A stretch of 64,000 nucleotides of DNA from assembly GCF_015864575.1 (NCBI RefSeq), contig NZ_JADYWW010000002.1:124001-188000 (forward strand), in the 5' to 3' direction. The notes under the pieces are model-generated. The model was not told where the DNA came from and searched no databases. It was given only the letters and a program-made list of their open reading frames with translations. Below are positions 41,459 through 50,721 of the stretch, piece after piece; the stretch's first letter is position 1, and each line of letters opens with the position of its first letter. Made by a program: the position numbers and the translations under genes. The stretch comes from Salinibacterium sp. SWN248 (GTDB taxonomy: Bacteria; Actinomycetota; Actinomycetes; Actinomycetales; Microbacteriaceae).

Positions 41459-43261
41459 CTAAGGCTTCCACTCCCACACGTTCCACCATACGCCTGGATT
41501 CAGCGACGATAGCGAGACGTTAGCAACCCGGTCTTGGTCGAACGCGATTGTGGTGGGGTATTGAAATAACGGCATTCCATAGGATGCACTCCACAGCGCA
41601 GCATCCGCCGTCTTCAGGGCGTTCGATCGCCCCTCGTCATCGAGGGCGGGGTCAGTCGCATCGGCGATCAGCGAATCGACCGTTGGATCCGAGAAGTAAT
41701 TGAGGTTGGCATAGCCATCGGTGCTGTAGATAGCCGCCGAAAGACCTACGCCGGGGCGAGGATTCTGCCAGCTGAACAGCGCAGCGTCGTACGCACCGGG
41801 GGTGCCGAGTTGGTCACGCCAGTCATCACTCGAACAATCACTCACCACGAAACCCGCCGCCTCGGCCGACTCGGCAATGAACGCGTACTCGGCGGCACGC
41901 ATGTCGTCGGCGGCGTCATAGAGGATGCATACGGCAGGCTTAGAGACGCCCGCTTCGGCAAGGAGTTCTTTGGCGCCGGCAATGTCTGGCTCGACGAAGT
42001 CGGCGGAACCGTTAGCGGCACGCGCGCTGCGATAGTCCTCATCGCCGGGAGCGAAGAGGAATGAGTCACGCGGCGTTGCTCGGGGATACAACTCCCCCAG
42101 CGCAGTCTGAACAACTGCGGCGCGCGGCACCGTTGCGAGGAAGGCTTGACGCACGAGCGGATCGTCGAAGGCGCCACTCTTTGATTCCGCGAATTGCAGG
42201 TCAAGGTGTTCAAAGCTATCGGTGGTGCCGTCGATGACGGTGGCGTTCATCGTCGCGAGAGCATTGCGCACGTCCTGATTCATCGTCGGCACTGCCACTT
42301 GCACAGCACCGACGAGCAACGCCTGTGCCTGCGCGAGCGGATCGCTCATGAACCGAACGCGAATCTCCTGAAAGGTCGGCTCGCGCATGCCGCTGTAGTT
42401 TTCATTGGCACGGAGCGTCACGTATTGATTCGCCACAAAATCTGAAACTACGTACGGCCCGTTCGAGACAACAAGGCTTTTGTTCGCGGGCATGCCTTCG
42501 AAATTGAAGACCGTATTCCAGGTGCGAGCAATCGCGGCAAGATCATTCTCATTGCCCTCACTAATGGCCGAGAAAACGCGCTCTTTCGCCGCAATCGAGT
42601 CGTCACTGGCAAACGCCATCATGCCAACAACATGAGCGGGTTTGGCGGCAGACTCCGCACCAAAGAAGGCAGATTGCCAGTTGGCTGTCGGTTCATCAAA
42701 CACGAGGGTGAGCGACATCCGGTCATCGCTCATCTGCGGCATTTCAGTGACGAGAGCGATTCCGGTATCTCCCGTAGCGCTCGCGTCGAACAGCACGCGG
42801 TCATCCGAACGATCTATTGGCGCCCCGGTTTCGGGATCCACCGTGCTTGCGGCATCCGCATCAGGGGCATTAAGCGCACCGGATGTCGCAGCCCACTCGA
42901 GGAGCAGATCAACGGCGTCCACGGCGGAACCGTCTGACCAGCGCACGCCGTCAGACACCGTGTAGGTCACAGCGAGGGGGTCATCGGAGACCTTCTCGAA
43001 GTGGCCAAAAGACTCATCGCGCACAAGCGCTGACGTGTCATCAAAATAGGTGAAGCCTGAGCCTGTGGCATAGGCGATCGTCGCATTGGTGTCACTTGCG
43101 CCAAAGGACGTTGACGGGTTTCCCGACGTATAGGGGTGGGTGACCGCGACGGTGAGCTCAGAGCCTTCGATGGTGGGCGATTGCTGGGGAACACAGCCCG
43201 CCAACACCAAGACTGCGGCGGCGGCAACAGCAAGGCTCGCCGTAATTCTTGTGGCGCTCAC
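41459..43261 (-). CDS. Solute-binding lipoprotein of a peptide ABC transporter (family 5), second copy
   Basis: A 600-residue extracellular binding protein. The signal peptide ends in lipobox LAGC (about residue 23). The fold is SBP_bac_5 (VTYTVSDGVRWSDGSAVDAV, YVVSDFVANQYVTLRANENY, VPTMNQDVRNA), found in oligopeptide and nickel systems. It is preceded by a terminator at 43322 that separates it from the permease/ATPase operon, so it likely has its own promoter or low read-through. GTG 43261 has AGGAGG 6 nt upstream and is preferred to GTG 43285. It probably uses the same permeases as the gene at 47134. Confidence 0.85.
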   Translation of the reverse strand: MSATRITASLAVAAAAVLVLAGCVPQQSPTIEGSELTVAVTHPYTSGNPSTSFGASDTNATIAYATGSGFTYFDDTSALVRDESFGHFEKVSDDPLAVTYTVSDGVRWSDGSAVDAVDLLLEWAATSGALNAPDADAASTVDPETGAPIDRSDDRVLFDASATGDTGIALVTEMPQMSDDRMSLTLVFDEPTANWQSAFFGAESAAKPAHVVGMMAFASDDSIAAKERVFSAISEGNENDLAAIARTWNTVFNFEGMPANKSLVVSNGPYVVSDFVANQYVTLRANENYSGMREPTFQEIRVRFMSDPLAQAQALLVGAVQVAVPTMNQDVRNALATMNATVIDGTTDSFEHLDLQFAESKSGAFDDPLVRQAFLATVPRAAVVQTALGELYPRATPRDSFLFAPGDEDYRSARAANGSADFVEPDIAGAKELLAEAGVSKPAVCILYDAADDMRAAEYAFIAESAEAAGFVVSDCSSDDWRDQLGTPGAYDAALFSWQNPRPGVGLSAAIYSTDGYANLNYFSDPTVDSLIADATDPALDDEGRSNALKTADAALWSASYGMPLFQYPTTIAFDQDRVANVSLSSLNPGVWWNVWEWKP

Positions 43262-43321
43262 GAAACCCCTCCTGCACACGGACACACAGCGCGCGGTGGC
43301 ACGCTAGAAACGAGTCTAAGT

Positions 43322-43359
43322 CAGAAGGGCCGCTCCCCGAGTGGGGAACGGCCCTTCTG
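43322..43359 (-). terminator. Terminator after the peptide ABC operon
   Basis: Arms 43322-43338 and 43343-43359 (CAGAAGGGCCG... with ...CGGCCCTTCTG) pair almost perfectly around GAGT, directly after the ATPase stop codon. The second binding-protein gene lies beyond it. Confidence 0.8.
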
Positions 43360-43369
43360 CACCGAGAAA

Positions 43370-45121
43370 CTAGGCGCCGAGTGTGATGTTGGCGCCGGGG
43401 ATCGCTTCGAGCAATTCCTGTGTGTAGGGATTGCTGGAGTTCTCAAAGACCTCGTCTGTTGATGCGGCTTCTACGATGCGGCCACCCTGCATGACGCAGA
43501 CGTTATCCGCGACCAACCGCACGACAGCAAGGTCGTGGGTGATGAACAGGTAGGTCAAATCGAGCTCAGTCTGCAGTTCGGTGAGCAAGTTGAGAACTTG
43601 CCCCTGAACCAGCACATCGAGCGCCGACACTGCTTCGTCAAGCACCAGAACTTCTGGCTTGAGCGCCAACGCCCGAGCGATAGCCACCCGCTGACGCTGA
43701 CCACCGGAGAGTTCGCCGGGGTAACGATGACGTGCGGCCTGCGGAAGCGAGACCTGATCAAGCAATTCGCTCACGCGCTTGAAACGCTCTTTCGCTGTGC
43801 CCAGCTTATGAGCCAGCAGGGGCTCAGCGATCGTGTTGCCTACGCTGTATTGCGGATCGAGCGAACCGTAGGGATCTTGGAACACGGGCTGTACACGGCG
43901 ACGGAACTCGAGGAGCTCCTGTCCCTTGATTCCGGCAAGGTCTTTGCCATCGAACTCGATGGTTCCGCTCGTGAGGGACTCAAGTTGCAGAATCAGCTTG
44001 GCCACCGTGGACTTGCCAGAACCAGACTCTCCAACCAGGGCGGTCGTCGTGCCTTTCTTGACGCCGAACGAGATGTCGTTGACTGCGAGGAGCTTGTCCT
44101 TGCGGAACCCCTGCTTGCGAATCTCGTAGACCTTGGTGATGTTGCTTACCTTGATCAGGTCTTGATCTGCCGCCGCTTCTCGAGTCGCAGCTCGAGCAAT
44201 GAGGGCCTCATCGAGCGATCCTTCCCCGAAAATCTTCGGGGCTTCGCCGTCGGGGCTCGACGTCTTGATCGATTGAATACGACGCGATGCCAAGCTCGGC
44301 GCCGCAGAAACAAGACGCTGAGTGTAAGGATGCTGCGGGTTCTCAAGAATCTCCCGCGACGGGCCTGACTCAACAACCTTGCCCTTGTACATCACCACGA
44401 GCTGTTCTGCGCGCTCCGCGGCAAGGCCGAGGTCGTGCGTGATGAACAACACTGACGTGCCGTAGTCTCGCGTGAGCGTTTGCAGGTGATCGAGGATCTG
44501 ACGTTGCACCGTGACGTCGAGTGCTGAGGTCGGCTCGTCGGCGATCAGGAGCTTCGGGCGGGCGGAGAGCCCGATACCGATGAGTACGCGCTGGCGCATT
44601 CCTCCCGAGAACTGATGGGGGTACTGTTTCAGGCGCTCGCTCGCGTCGCTCAGACCAGCTTCCTGCAGCACTTCGATAGTGCGCTCTCTCGCTTGTTTGC
44701 CTTGAGCAAGCCCGTTGGCCCTGATCGCCTCTTCGACTTGAAAGCCGATGCTCCAGACGGGGTTCAGGTTCGACATGGGGTCTTGGGGAACGTAACCGAT
44801 CTGGCTACCGCGCACTTCAGCGAACTGAGCGTCAGTGAAGGTAGAAAGATCGTTTCCCTCGAACTCAATCGAACCGCCGACGACCTTTCCGGCGCCGGGA
44901 AGAAGCCCGATGACAGCTTGGGCCGTCGTGGACTTGCCCGATCCGGATTCGCCAACGATCGCCAACGACTGCCCTTGGTAGAGCGTGAGGTCGACACCAC
45001 GCACGGCGGAAACTATTCCGCGCTGCGTTTCGAAGCCCACTTCGAGCCCGCGGATTTTCAGCAGCGGGGTTTCTTCGGTAGAAGCGTCAGGAGTCACTGG
45101 AACTGTTTCTGGATTGGTCAT
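43370..45121 (-). CDS. Double ABC ATPase of an oligopeptide importer (DppD-DppF fusion)
   Basis: A 583-residue fusion of two ABC ATPases. Domain 1 has GESGSGKSTTAQAV, signature FSGGMRQR and LLIADEPTSALD; domain 2 has GESGSGKSTVAKLIL, LSGGQRQRVAIA and LVLDEAVSALD. Each ends with an oligopeptide-type extension (NPQHPYTQRL, NPYTQELLEAIPG). In other bacteria these are two proteins; here one polypeptide supplies both sites. ATG overlaps the permease stop (ATGA). Note that the second Walker B Asp-Glu is followed by Ala rather than Pro. Confidence 0.94.
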   Translation of the reverse strand: MTNPETVPVTPDASTEETPLLKIRGLEVGFETQRGIVSAVRGVDLTLYQGQSLAIVGESGSGKSTTAQAVIGLLPGAGKVVGGSIEFEGNDLSTFTDAQFAEVRGSQIGYVPQDPMSNLNPVWSIGFQVEEAIRANGLAQGKQARERTIEVLQEAGLSDASERLKQYPHQFSGGMRQRVLIGIGLSARPKLLIADEPTSALDVTVQRQILDHLQTLTRDYGTSVLFITHDLGLAAERAEQLVVMYKGKVVESGPSREILENPQHPYTQRLVSAAPSLASRRIQSIKTSSPDGEAPKIFGEGSLDEALIARAATREAAADQDLIKVSNITKVYEIRKQGFRKDKLLAVNDISFGVKKGTTTALVGESGSGKSTVAKLILQLESLTSGTIEFDGKDLAGIKGQELLEFRRRVQPVFQDPYGSLDPQYSVGNTIAEPLLAHKLGTAKERFKRVSELLDQVSLPQAARHRYPGELSGGQRQRVAIARALALKPEVLVLDEAVSALDVLVQGQVLNLLTELQTELDLTYLFITHDLAVVRLVADNVCVMQGGRIVEAASTDEVFENSSNPYTQELLEAIPGANITLGA

Positions 45122-46077
45122 CGGCGTGCTCTCGCTTCCGGGTCAAGGGCATCGCGAACTACGTCGCCGAACATGAGGAAGGCGAGAACGGTGATCGACA
45201 GCGCAGCCGAGGGCAGCAACAGGGTCTGCGGATGCGTGCGAACCGTTACTTGCGCCTGGTTGATCTCGTTTCCCCACGACATCACGGTCGGGGGCAGGCC
45301 GATTCCGAGGAACCCCAGCGTCGCTTCAGCAACGATGAAGATACCCAGCGACACGGTCGCTACGACGATTACCGGCGCGATTGCGTTGGGCACGACGTGG
45401 CGCACGAGTGTCTTGAATCGCGAGACACCGAGTGCTGCTGACGCAGTGACGTAGTCAGAGTTGCGTGCCGAGAGAACTGCACCACGCATGATTCGAGCGA
45501 TCTGTGGCCACGCAAAGAGCGACAGCACGAGCGAGACCGTCAGAGCATCGCGAACCGAGATAACCGAGAACAGAACGATTGCTCCGAGAACGGTGGGGAC
45601 AGCGAAGAAGACGTCACCAAGACGCGAGACGATCGAATCGAGGAGCCCGCCATAGAAGCCAGCAAGAGCTCCGATGACGCCGCCGAAGAGCGTGACGATC
45701 ACGGTGGTTAGCAGACCGATCGTTACCGAAGCCTGCGTTCCGAAGATGATTCGCGAGTAGACGTCGCAGCCTTGACGGTTGAACCCGAGCGGATGACCGG
45801 CCTGCGGATCGCCATTGCTGAACTTCAGGTAGCACTCGCGTGGATCGACGCTCGCAAACAATCCAGGGAACAGGGCGACGATGAGGATCACGAAGATGAG
45901 ACTGGAGGAAATCCAGAACATAGGACGACGACGCATGGCCTCCCACGCATCGGTCCATGTGCTGCGAGCCTTGCCGGTTTCGTCAACCTGATCGACCTCG
46001 GCTACCGGGGTTTCCGCCAGCGAGGCGATGAAGTGTTCTTGACCGGGCCGCTGGCGGCCAGTGTTGTTACTTTGCAT
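45118..46077 (-). CDS. Oligopeptide ABC permease (DppC/OppC type)
   Basis: A 319-residue permease. A first membrane helix (MFWISSSLIFVILIVALFPG) is followed by the DppC loop DPRECYLKFSNGDPQAGHPLG and by five helices. The cytoplasmic EAA motif appears as ALGVSRFKTLVRHVVPNAIAPVIV. It overlaps the DppB-type gene by 11 nt upstream and the ATPase by 4 nt downstream. Confidence 0.94.
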   Translation of the reverse strand: MQSNNTGRQRPGQEHFIASLAETPVAEVDQVDETGKARSTWTDAWEAMRRRPMFWISSSLIFVILIVALFPGLFASVDPRECYLKFSNGDPQAGHPLGFNRQGCDVYSRIIFGTQASVTIGLLTTVIVTLFGGVIGALAGFYGGLLDSIVSRLGDVFFAVPTVLGAIVLFSVISVRDALTVSLVLSLFAWPQIARIMRGAVLSARNSDYVTASAALGVSRFKTLVRHVVPNAIAPVIVVATVSLGIFIVAEATLGFLGIGLPPTVMSWGNEINQAQVTVRTHPQTLLLPSAALSITVLAFLMFGDVVRDALDPEARARR

Positions 46078-46996
46078 AACGAATCCTTGGGTCGAGCGCG
46101 GCGTAGAGCAAGTCGACGAGCAAGTTGGCGAGCACGAAGATGATGACCATCACTGCAACGAACGAGACGACTGTGGGGCCTTCTCCCAACGTGATTGCTC
46201 GGTAGACGGTTCCACCGACACCGTTAATGTTGAAGATTCCTTCAGTTACGATCGCGCCGACCATGAGCGAACCGATGTCGACACCCAGGTAGGTGACGAC
46301 GGGAACGAGCGAGTTCCGCAGAACGTGCACGGTAACAACACGACGTCGAGAAAGTCCCTTCGCCGTGGCGGTGCGCACAAAGTCAGCGTTGAGGTTGTCT
46401 GCGACGCTCGCACGAGTAAGCCGCACGATGTAGGCAAACGACACCGAGGCCAGCACGATCGCGGGCAAGATCAACTCGCCCCAGGGGGCCGAGCCGCTCA
46501 CCGTTGTTCTCGCCCAGCCAAGCTGGATACCGAAGACGAATTGCAGCACGAATCCAACCACGAAGGTGGGGACCGAAATGAGCAGAAGGCTGATGACAAG
46601 AGCGGAAGCGTCGAAGAGCTTTCCCTTGCGAAGACCAGCAACGAGACCAACGATGATTCCGAAGAAGGCTTCGATCGCGAGCGCAAGAATGGCGAGGCGG
46701 GCAGTGATCGGGAAGGCCTGAGCCATGACATCAACCACGGGGCGACCCGAGAAGGTGGTTCCGAGATCACCCTGGAACAGTCCGCCAATGTAGAGCAGGT
46801 ACTGAACGAGGAACGGCTTGTCGAGGTTGTACTCGGCCCGAATAGCTTCGATCACTCCCGGAGCTGGCGGGTGGTCGCCGTACAGAGCGGCGATGGGATC
46901 GCCAGGAACGGCGAAAACCATGAAGTAGATCAGAAAGGTCGCGCCGAAAAATACGGGGATCATCTGAAGGAAACGCTTGCCGGCGTACCACAGCAT
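46067..46996 (-). CDS. Oligopeptide ABC permease (DppB/OppB type)
   Basis: A 309-residue permease of the DppB family, with the N-terminal helix MLWYAGKRFLQMIPVFFGATFLIYFMVF-like pattern (first helix residues 8-29), a periplasmic loop with YNLDKPFLVQYLLY and DLGTTFSGRPV, five more helices and the EAA loop KGLSRRRVVTVHVLRNSLVPVV. It forms the pore together with the next gene. ATG 46996 has GAGGA upstream. A 137-bp gap with two hairpins separates it from the binding-protein gene. Confidence 0.94.
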   Translation of the reverse strand: MLWYAGKRFLQMIPVFFGATFLIYFMVFAVPGDPIAALYGDHPPAPGVIEAIRAEYNLDKPFLVQYLLYIGGLFQGDLGTTFSGRPVVDVMAQAFPITARLAILALAIEAFFGIIVGLVAGLRKGKLFDASALVISLLLISVPTFVVGFVLQFVFGIQLGWARTTVSGSAPWGELILPAIVLASVSFAYIVRLTRASVADNLNADFVRTATAKGLSRRRVVTVHVLRNSLVPVVTYLGVDIGSLMVGAIVTEGIFNINGVGGTVYRAITLGEGPTVVSFVAVMVIIFVLANLLVDLLYAALDPRIRYAK

Positions 46997-47040
46997 TAGA
47001 TGGTTTCCTCGGAGGAACGGATAAGCATAAGAGTCACAAT

Positions 47041-47093
47041 CACTGAATGAGGGTACTCAGTGTAATGCCCGGGGCCAAAGCAGCCCCGGGCAT
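47041..47093 (-). promoter_or_regulatory. Intra-operon hairpins between binding protein and permease genes
   Basis: An 11-bp perfect stem, ATGCCCGGGGC (47065-47075) with GCCCCGGGCAT (47083-47093), and an adjacent CACTGA/TCAGTG stem (47041-47046, 47057-47062). Such hairpins commonly reduce read-through and stabilise the upstream mRNA, so the binding protein exceeds the permeases. Confidence 0.65.
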
Positions 47094-47133
47094 CACACGT
47101 TGAGAGTGGAAACTGGGTAAACCGATGAACTAC

Positions 47134-48744
47134 TTAGTTCTTGGTTACCTCGTTGTACAGCGGGACAGAGTCCCAACCGAATACAACGTTGTCAACGCTG
47201 TCAGAGTAGACACCGGTGACGTTGGAGTACCACAGCGGGATCGAAGGAAGGTCGACCAAGAGAACTTCTTGAGCTTCCTGGTACTTCGCTGTTGCCTCTT
47301 CTACCGAAGTTGCACTAGCACCCTCAGCAAGGATGGCTTCGAACTCGGGGCTCGAGTAGCCTTCCTTGTTCGAGCCAGCGCCATCAACGTAGAGCGGGCC
47401 GAGGAAGTTGTACAGCGACGGGTAGTCAGCTTGCCATCCAGCACGAGTTCCACCGGTGAGTGCGTTAGCGTCACGGTCGTTGAGTGCGTCAGCGAACGTG
47501 GGGTATGCCTTGCCCTGAGCTTCGATTCCGAGCGAGTTGCTGATGCTGTTAGCAACAGCGTCAACCCATGCCTGGTGTCCGCCATCAGCGTTGTATGCGA
47601 GGTCGAAGACAGTGTCTCCGTACGGCGCAATTGCATCAGCTTCTGCCCACAGCTTCTTGGCCTCATCCGGGTTGAAGTCAAGAACTTCAGCACCAGCAAG
47701 GTTGTCGGAGTGACCAGCGATTACCGGCGAAGTGAAGTCGGTAGCGGGGGTACGGGTGCCCTGGAAGATGACATCCGTGATCTCAGCGCGGTCGATCGAC
47801 ATCGAGATCGCTGCACGACGCAGCTCTCCCTCTTCGCCCGACCAGTGCTCGAGGTAGTACGGCAGGTTGAACGCCTGGAAGATTGCTGCAGGCTGGTTCA
47901 CCGAACGACCCGGGAAGTCTGAATCGTAGGTAGCAAATGCCGAGTCGGGGACAGCATCGAGGATATCGAGGTTGCCACCGAGAGCGTCAGCGTATGCCGC
48001 GTCCTGGCTGGTGTAGAAGATGATCGAAACGCCACCGTTGGCGGGCGTACGAACACCGTCGTAGTCAGGGTTCGTGACGAGGTCGATCTGTACGTCGTGC
48101 TGCCAAGCGCCTTCTTCGGCGAGCATGTACGGACCGTTACCGATGGGGTTCTCGCCGAAAACGTCGAGGTCTTCCCATGCAGCCTCAGGCAGCGGCATGA
48201 ATGCCGAGTAGCCGAGACGCAGCGGGAAGTCTGCTTCAGGGTTGATGAGAGCAACGGTGAACTCAGTGTCGCTTACAGCGTCAAGACCGGTAAGTTCTGA
48301 CTCTTCGTCGTAGCTGAAGCCTTCGATGTTGTCGAAGAAGTACGAGGAGCTCTGTGCGTTGCTGAGGAGCGCGCCGTACTGCCAGGCCTTAATGAAGGAG
48401 TCCGATGTGACGGGCTCACCGTTAGTGAAGGTCCAGCCCTCGTTGAGCGTGACGGTCCAGTTTTGGCCATCCTCAGACTCGATCGACTGAGCAACTTCGT
48501 TTTCTACATCGCCATCGGCGGTGTACGAAACCAGACCAGCGAAGATCGAGGTAACAATCTTTCCACCGCCAGTTTCAGTGGTGTTCGTCGGAATGAGCGA
48601 CTGCTGCGGCTCGCTTCCGTTTGTGGTGATGATCGCGGCGCTGTCACCTTCGGCAGGCGCCTCGCTCGCCGAGCAGCCCGCAAGAGCGAGCGCTGAGGCT
48701 GACAGCAGTGCGACTGCACTGATGCCTATGCGTGATCTCTTCAA
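47134..48744 (-). CDS. Solute-binding lipoprotein of a peptide ABC transporter (family 5)
   Basis: A 536-residue family-5 binding protein. The signal ends with lipobox LAGC (about residue 23), then the lobe I signature VEDEVAQSIESEDGQNWTVTL, the YMLAEEGAWQHD motif and VSIIFYTSQD. It is the first gene of the dpp-like operon: binding protein, DppB, DppC, double ATPase. The start is TTG 48744 with AGGAGG 5 nt upstream, which decides the start despite the rare codon. The binding pocket cannot be assigned to a ligand. Confidence 0.92.
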   Translation of the reverse strand: MKRSRIGISAVALLSASALALAGCSASEAPAEGDSAAIITTNGSEPQQSLIPTNTTETGGGKIVTSIFAGLVSYTADGDVENEVAQSIESEDGQNWTVTLNEGWTFTNGEPVTSDSFIKAWQYGALLSNAQSSSYFFDNIEGFSYDEESELTGLDAVSDTEFTVALINPEADFPLRLGYSAFMPLPEAAWEDLDVFGENPIGNGPYMLAEEGAWQHDVQIDLVTNPDYDGVRTPANGGVSIIFYTSQDAAYADALGGNLDILDAVPDSAFATYDSDFPGRSVNQPAAIFQAFNLPYYLEHWSGEEGELRRAAISMSIDRAEITDVIFQGTRTPATDFTSPVIAGHSDNLAGAEVLDFNPDEAKKLWAEADAIAPYGDTVFDLAYNADGGHQAWVDAVANSISNSLGIEAQGKAYPTFADALNDRDANALTGGTRAGWQADYPSLYNFLGPLYVDGAGSNKEGYSSPEFEAILAEGASATSVEEATAKYQEAQEVLLVDLPSIPLWYSNVTGVYSDSVDNVVFGWDSVPLYNEVTKN

Positions 48745-48993
48745 TGTTTCCTCCTGTGCAGAATTGTGCTAACGGCACGGAATTTTTGACGCCGCACCGC
48801 GCTTGATAGTTCACACCCTAAAACGGGGGGATGCCCCAAGCAAAACTGTAAAGCCAAACGTTACACAGCAGTAACGCTCGTGAAGATTATGTGCATACTT
48901 TGCAGAATTCCCGCGCACTAACGCTGTCATTCACTACAAATCTGCGCAATCGCCTCCGGAGCAGCGCCCAGCAACGTGAGTTAACATCTTTCC

Positions 48994-49395
48994 ATGTCGC
49001 AACCGAGCCCGGCTTCCCGCACGCCCCAGTCCATACTGATCTTTGACGGTGACTGCGCATTTTGCACTCTCTGGGTCAATCGTTTGCAGGCCATTCTTCC
49101 GGTGTTTCCCGAAAGCACTCCTTGGCAATGGACCGATCTCGATGACTACGCGCTGACTCAGGACGACGTCGAAAAAGCAGCCTGGTTCGTGACTCCTACT
49201 CGACAGTTCGCTGGACACATGGCTTTCTCCGCCCTCCTCCGAATTCAGCCACAGATCGGATGGCGCTTCCTCGGCCACCTCATTGCCACTGAGCCATTCA
49301 GCACCATCGCCTCTCTCGGCTACCGCTTCGTCGCGCGCTACCGCCACCGTCTGCCCGGCGGAACGCCAGCCTGCGCCGTGCGCCCCTCCGCGTGA
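48994..49395 (+). CDS. DCC family thiol-disulfide oxidoreductase-like protein (DUF393)
   Basis: A 133-residue protein with the DCC motif DGDCAFCTLWVNRL (about residue 19; Asp-x-x-Cys-x-x-Cys). The C-terminal ASLGYRFVARYRHRLPGG is also typical of DUF393. Function is not fixed; redox activity is inferred from the cysteine pair. Its stop overlaps the CPBP protease start by 4 nt, coupling the two. ATG 48994 has TAACAT 6 nt upstream and no Shine-Dalgarno, consistent with leaderless initiation. Confidence 0.88.
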   Translation: MSQPSPASRTPQSILIFDGDCAFCTLWVNRLQAILPVFPESTPWQWTDLDDYALTQDDVEKAAWFVTPTRQFAGHMAFSALLRIQPQIGWRFLGHLIATEPFSTIASLGYRFVARYRHRLPGGTPACAVRPSA

Positions 49396-50174
49396 TTTCA
49401 ACACCAGCGCTTCCCCAATCGCGCGGGCGACTGTGGTCAGAAATATCGATCGTTCTTGCACTCTCGCTTGGAGCATCCGCGATCTATTCGATCGTCTCGA
49501 TCACGAACAGGCTGACCCGCACCGAATCGCTGTCGCAGCAAACCGCAACGCTGAACTCGTCACTCAGCACACGGCCAACTTTCGACCTGATCTACCAGTT
49601 GCTGGGAATCACCTTTGATCTCGCGCCCATCGCGCTCGTAGCGTTTCTCTTGTGGAACACCACAAAGCCTCGACTGTCGCGACTCGGAATCGACTTCACA
49701 CGACCGGTTCGCGATGGCCTGACCGGCGTCGCACTGGCACTAGCGATTGGAATCCCCGGAATTGCCGTGTACCTCGGCGGGCGTGCTCTCGGCGTCACCG
49801 TGAACGTGGTTCCGGCCGCACTCGACCAGTACTGGTGGACCGTGCCCGTGCTGCTGCTCTCGGCTCTGCGTGCCGGCATCACCGAAGAAGTCATCGTGAT
49901 CGGCTACCTGTACGCCCGACTCGGCGACCTTGGCTGGGGCCGGTGGCAGATCATTATCTCTACTGCAATACTGCGCGGCACGTACCACCTCTATCAGGGC
50001 ATCGGCGCGTTTATTGGCAATGTCGCCATGGGGTTGCTCTTTGGCTGGCTCTACACGCGCTATCGCCGCGTGTTGCCTCTCGTGATCGCCCACACGCTCA
50101 TCGACGCCGCGATCTTTGTCGGCTACGGCTGGGCTCTCGGCGCCTTCCCCGCGCTCTTCGGCACCACCGAATAA
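49392..50174 (+). CDS. CPBP family intramembrane glutamic endopeptidase
   Basis: A 260-residue membrane protease of the CPBP/CAAX (Abi) family with about seven helices. Signature residues: the Glu pair in AGITEEVIVIGYLYARLG (motif 1), RGTYHLYQGIGAFIGNVAMG (motif 2, Arg/His) and IAHTLIDA (motif 4, His). Such proteins act in prenyl-protein processing, bacteriocin immunity or signalling; the target is unknown here. GTG 49392 overlaps the DCC gene stop. Confidence 0.88.
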   Translation: MISTPALPQSRGRLWSEISIVLALSLGASAIYSIVSITNRLTRTESLSQQTATLNSSLSTRPTFDLIYQLLGITFDLAPIALVAFLLWNTTKPRLSRLGIDFTRPVRDGLTGVALALAIGIPGIAVYLGGRALGVTVNVVPAALDQYWWTVPVLLLSALRAGITEEVIVIGYLYARLGDLGWGRWQIIISTAILRGTYHLYQGIGAFIGNVAMGLLFGWLYTRYRRVLPLVIAHTLIDAAIFVGYGWALGAFPALFGTTE

Positions 50175-50225
50175 GTTCTCCACAACCGGTACCGCTCGCC
50201 AGATGCGAGGCGTAGAGTGTGGCGC

Positions 50226-50702
50226 ATGTCGCCGGAAATCACTATTGAAACAGTGCCAAGCCATATCGTTGCCGGCATCGAGTTCTCGACAACGATGGAG
50301 ACTCTGCCTGCCGACATGAGCAGCGTTATCGATACCCTGCTCGCCGAAACCGCCGACTCTGCCATCACCGTCCTCGGGCCAGTGATGGCTGTGTACACCG
50401 ACGAGATGCGCGCTAATGGGCCGTGGAACTGCGAGGTCTGCGTTCCGGTCGCGAACGGTCTCATCGATCACCCGGTTCTCACGACACATGAACTCGCCGG
50501 TGGCCGTGTCGCCACCGTCACGCACACGGGCCCGTACGACGGCCTGAAGACGACCTATAACGTCATCTTTGGATGGTTCACCGAACACGGTCACACTTAC
50601 GCCGGAGCGCCGCGCGAGATCTATCTCAACGCCCCTGGCGAGGTCGATGAAGCGGAACTCCTGACCCGCATCGAGTTTCCCGTGGTTCCCGCCGCGGGAT
50701 AG
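50226..50702 (+). CDS. GyrI-like / SOUL-type small-molecule-binding protein
   Basis: A 158-residue protein with the GyrI-like (AraC effector-binding) fold: VPSHIVAGIEFSTTMETLP, LGPVMAVYTDEM, the central CEVCVPVANG and VATVTHTGPYDGLKTTYNVIFGW, ending with a beta strand IEFPVVPA. No DNA-binding domain, so it may sequester or modify a ligand. ATG 50226 is chosen because TAGAGT lies 7 nt upstream; an in-frame GTG at 50217 is less likely. Confidence 0.82.
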   Translation: MSPEITIETVPSHIVAGIEFSTTMETLPADMSSVIDTLLAETADSAITVLGPVMAVYTDEMRANGPWNCEVCVPVANGLIDHPVLTTHELAGGRVATVTHTGPYDGLKTTYNVIFGWFTEHGHTYAGAPREIYLNAPGEVDEAELLTRIEFPVVPAAG

Positions 50703-50721
50703 CCCCAGAGAGGAAACGCCG

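Noticed and set aside
48745-48993. A gene in the 249-bp gap before the DCC gene
   Set aside because: No frame has a good start and codon pattern; it holds the promoters of the dpp operon and of the DCC gene (TAACAT).
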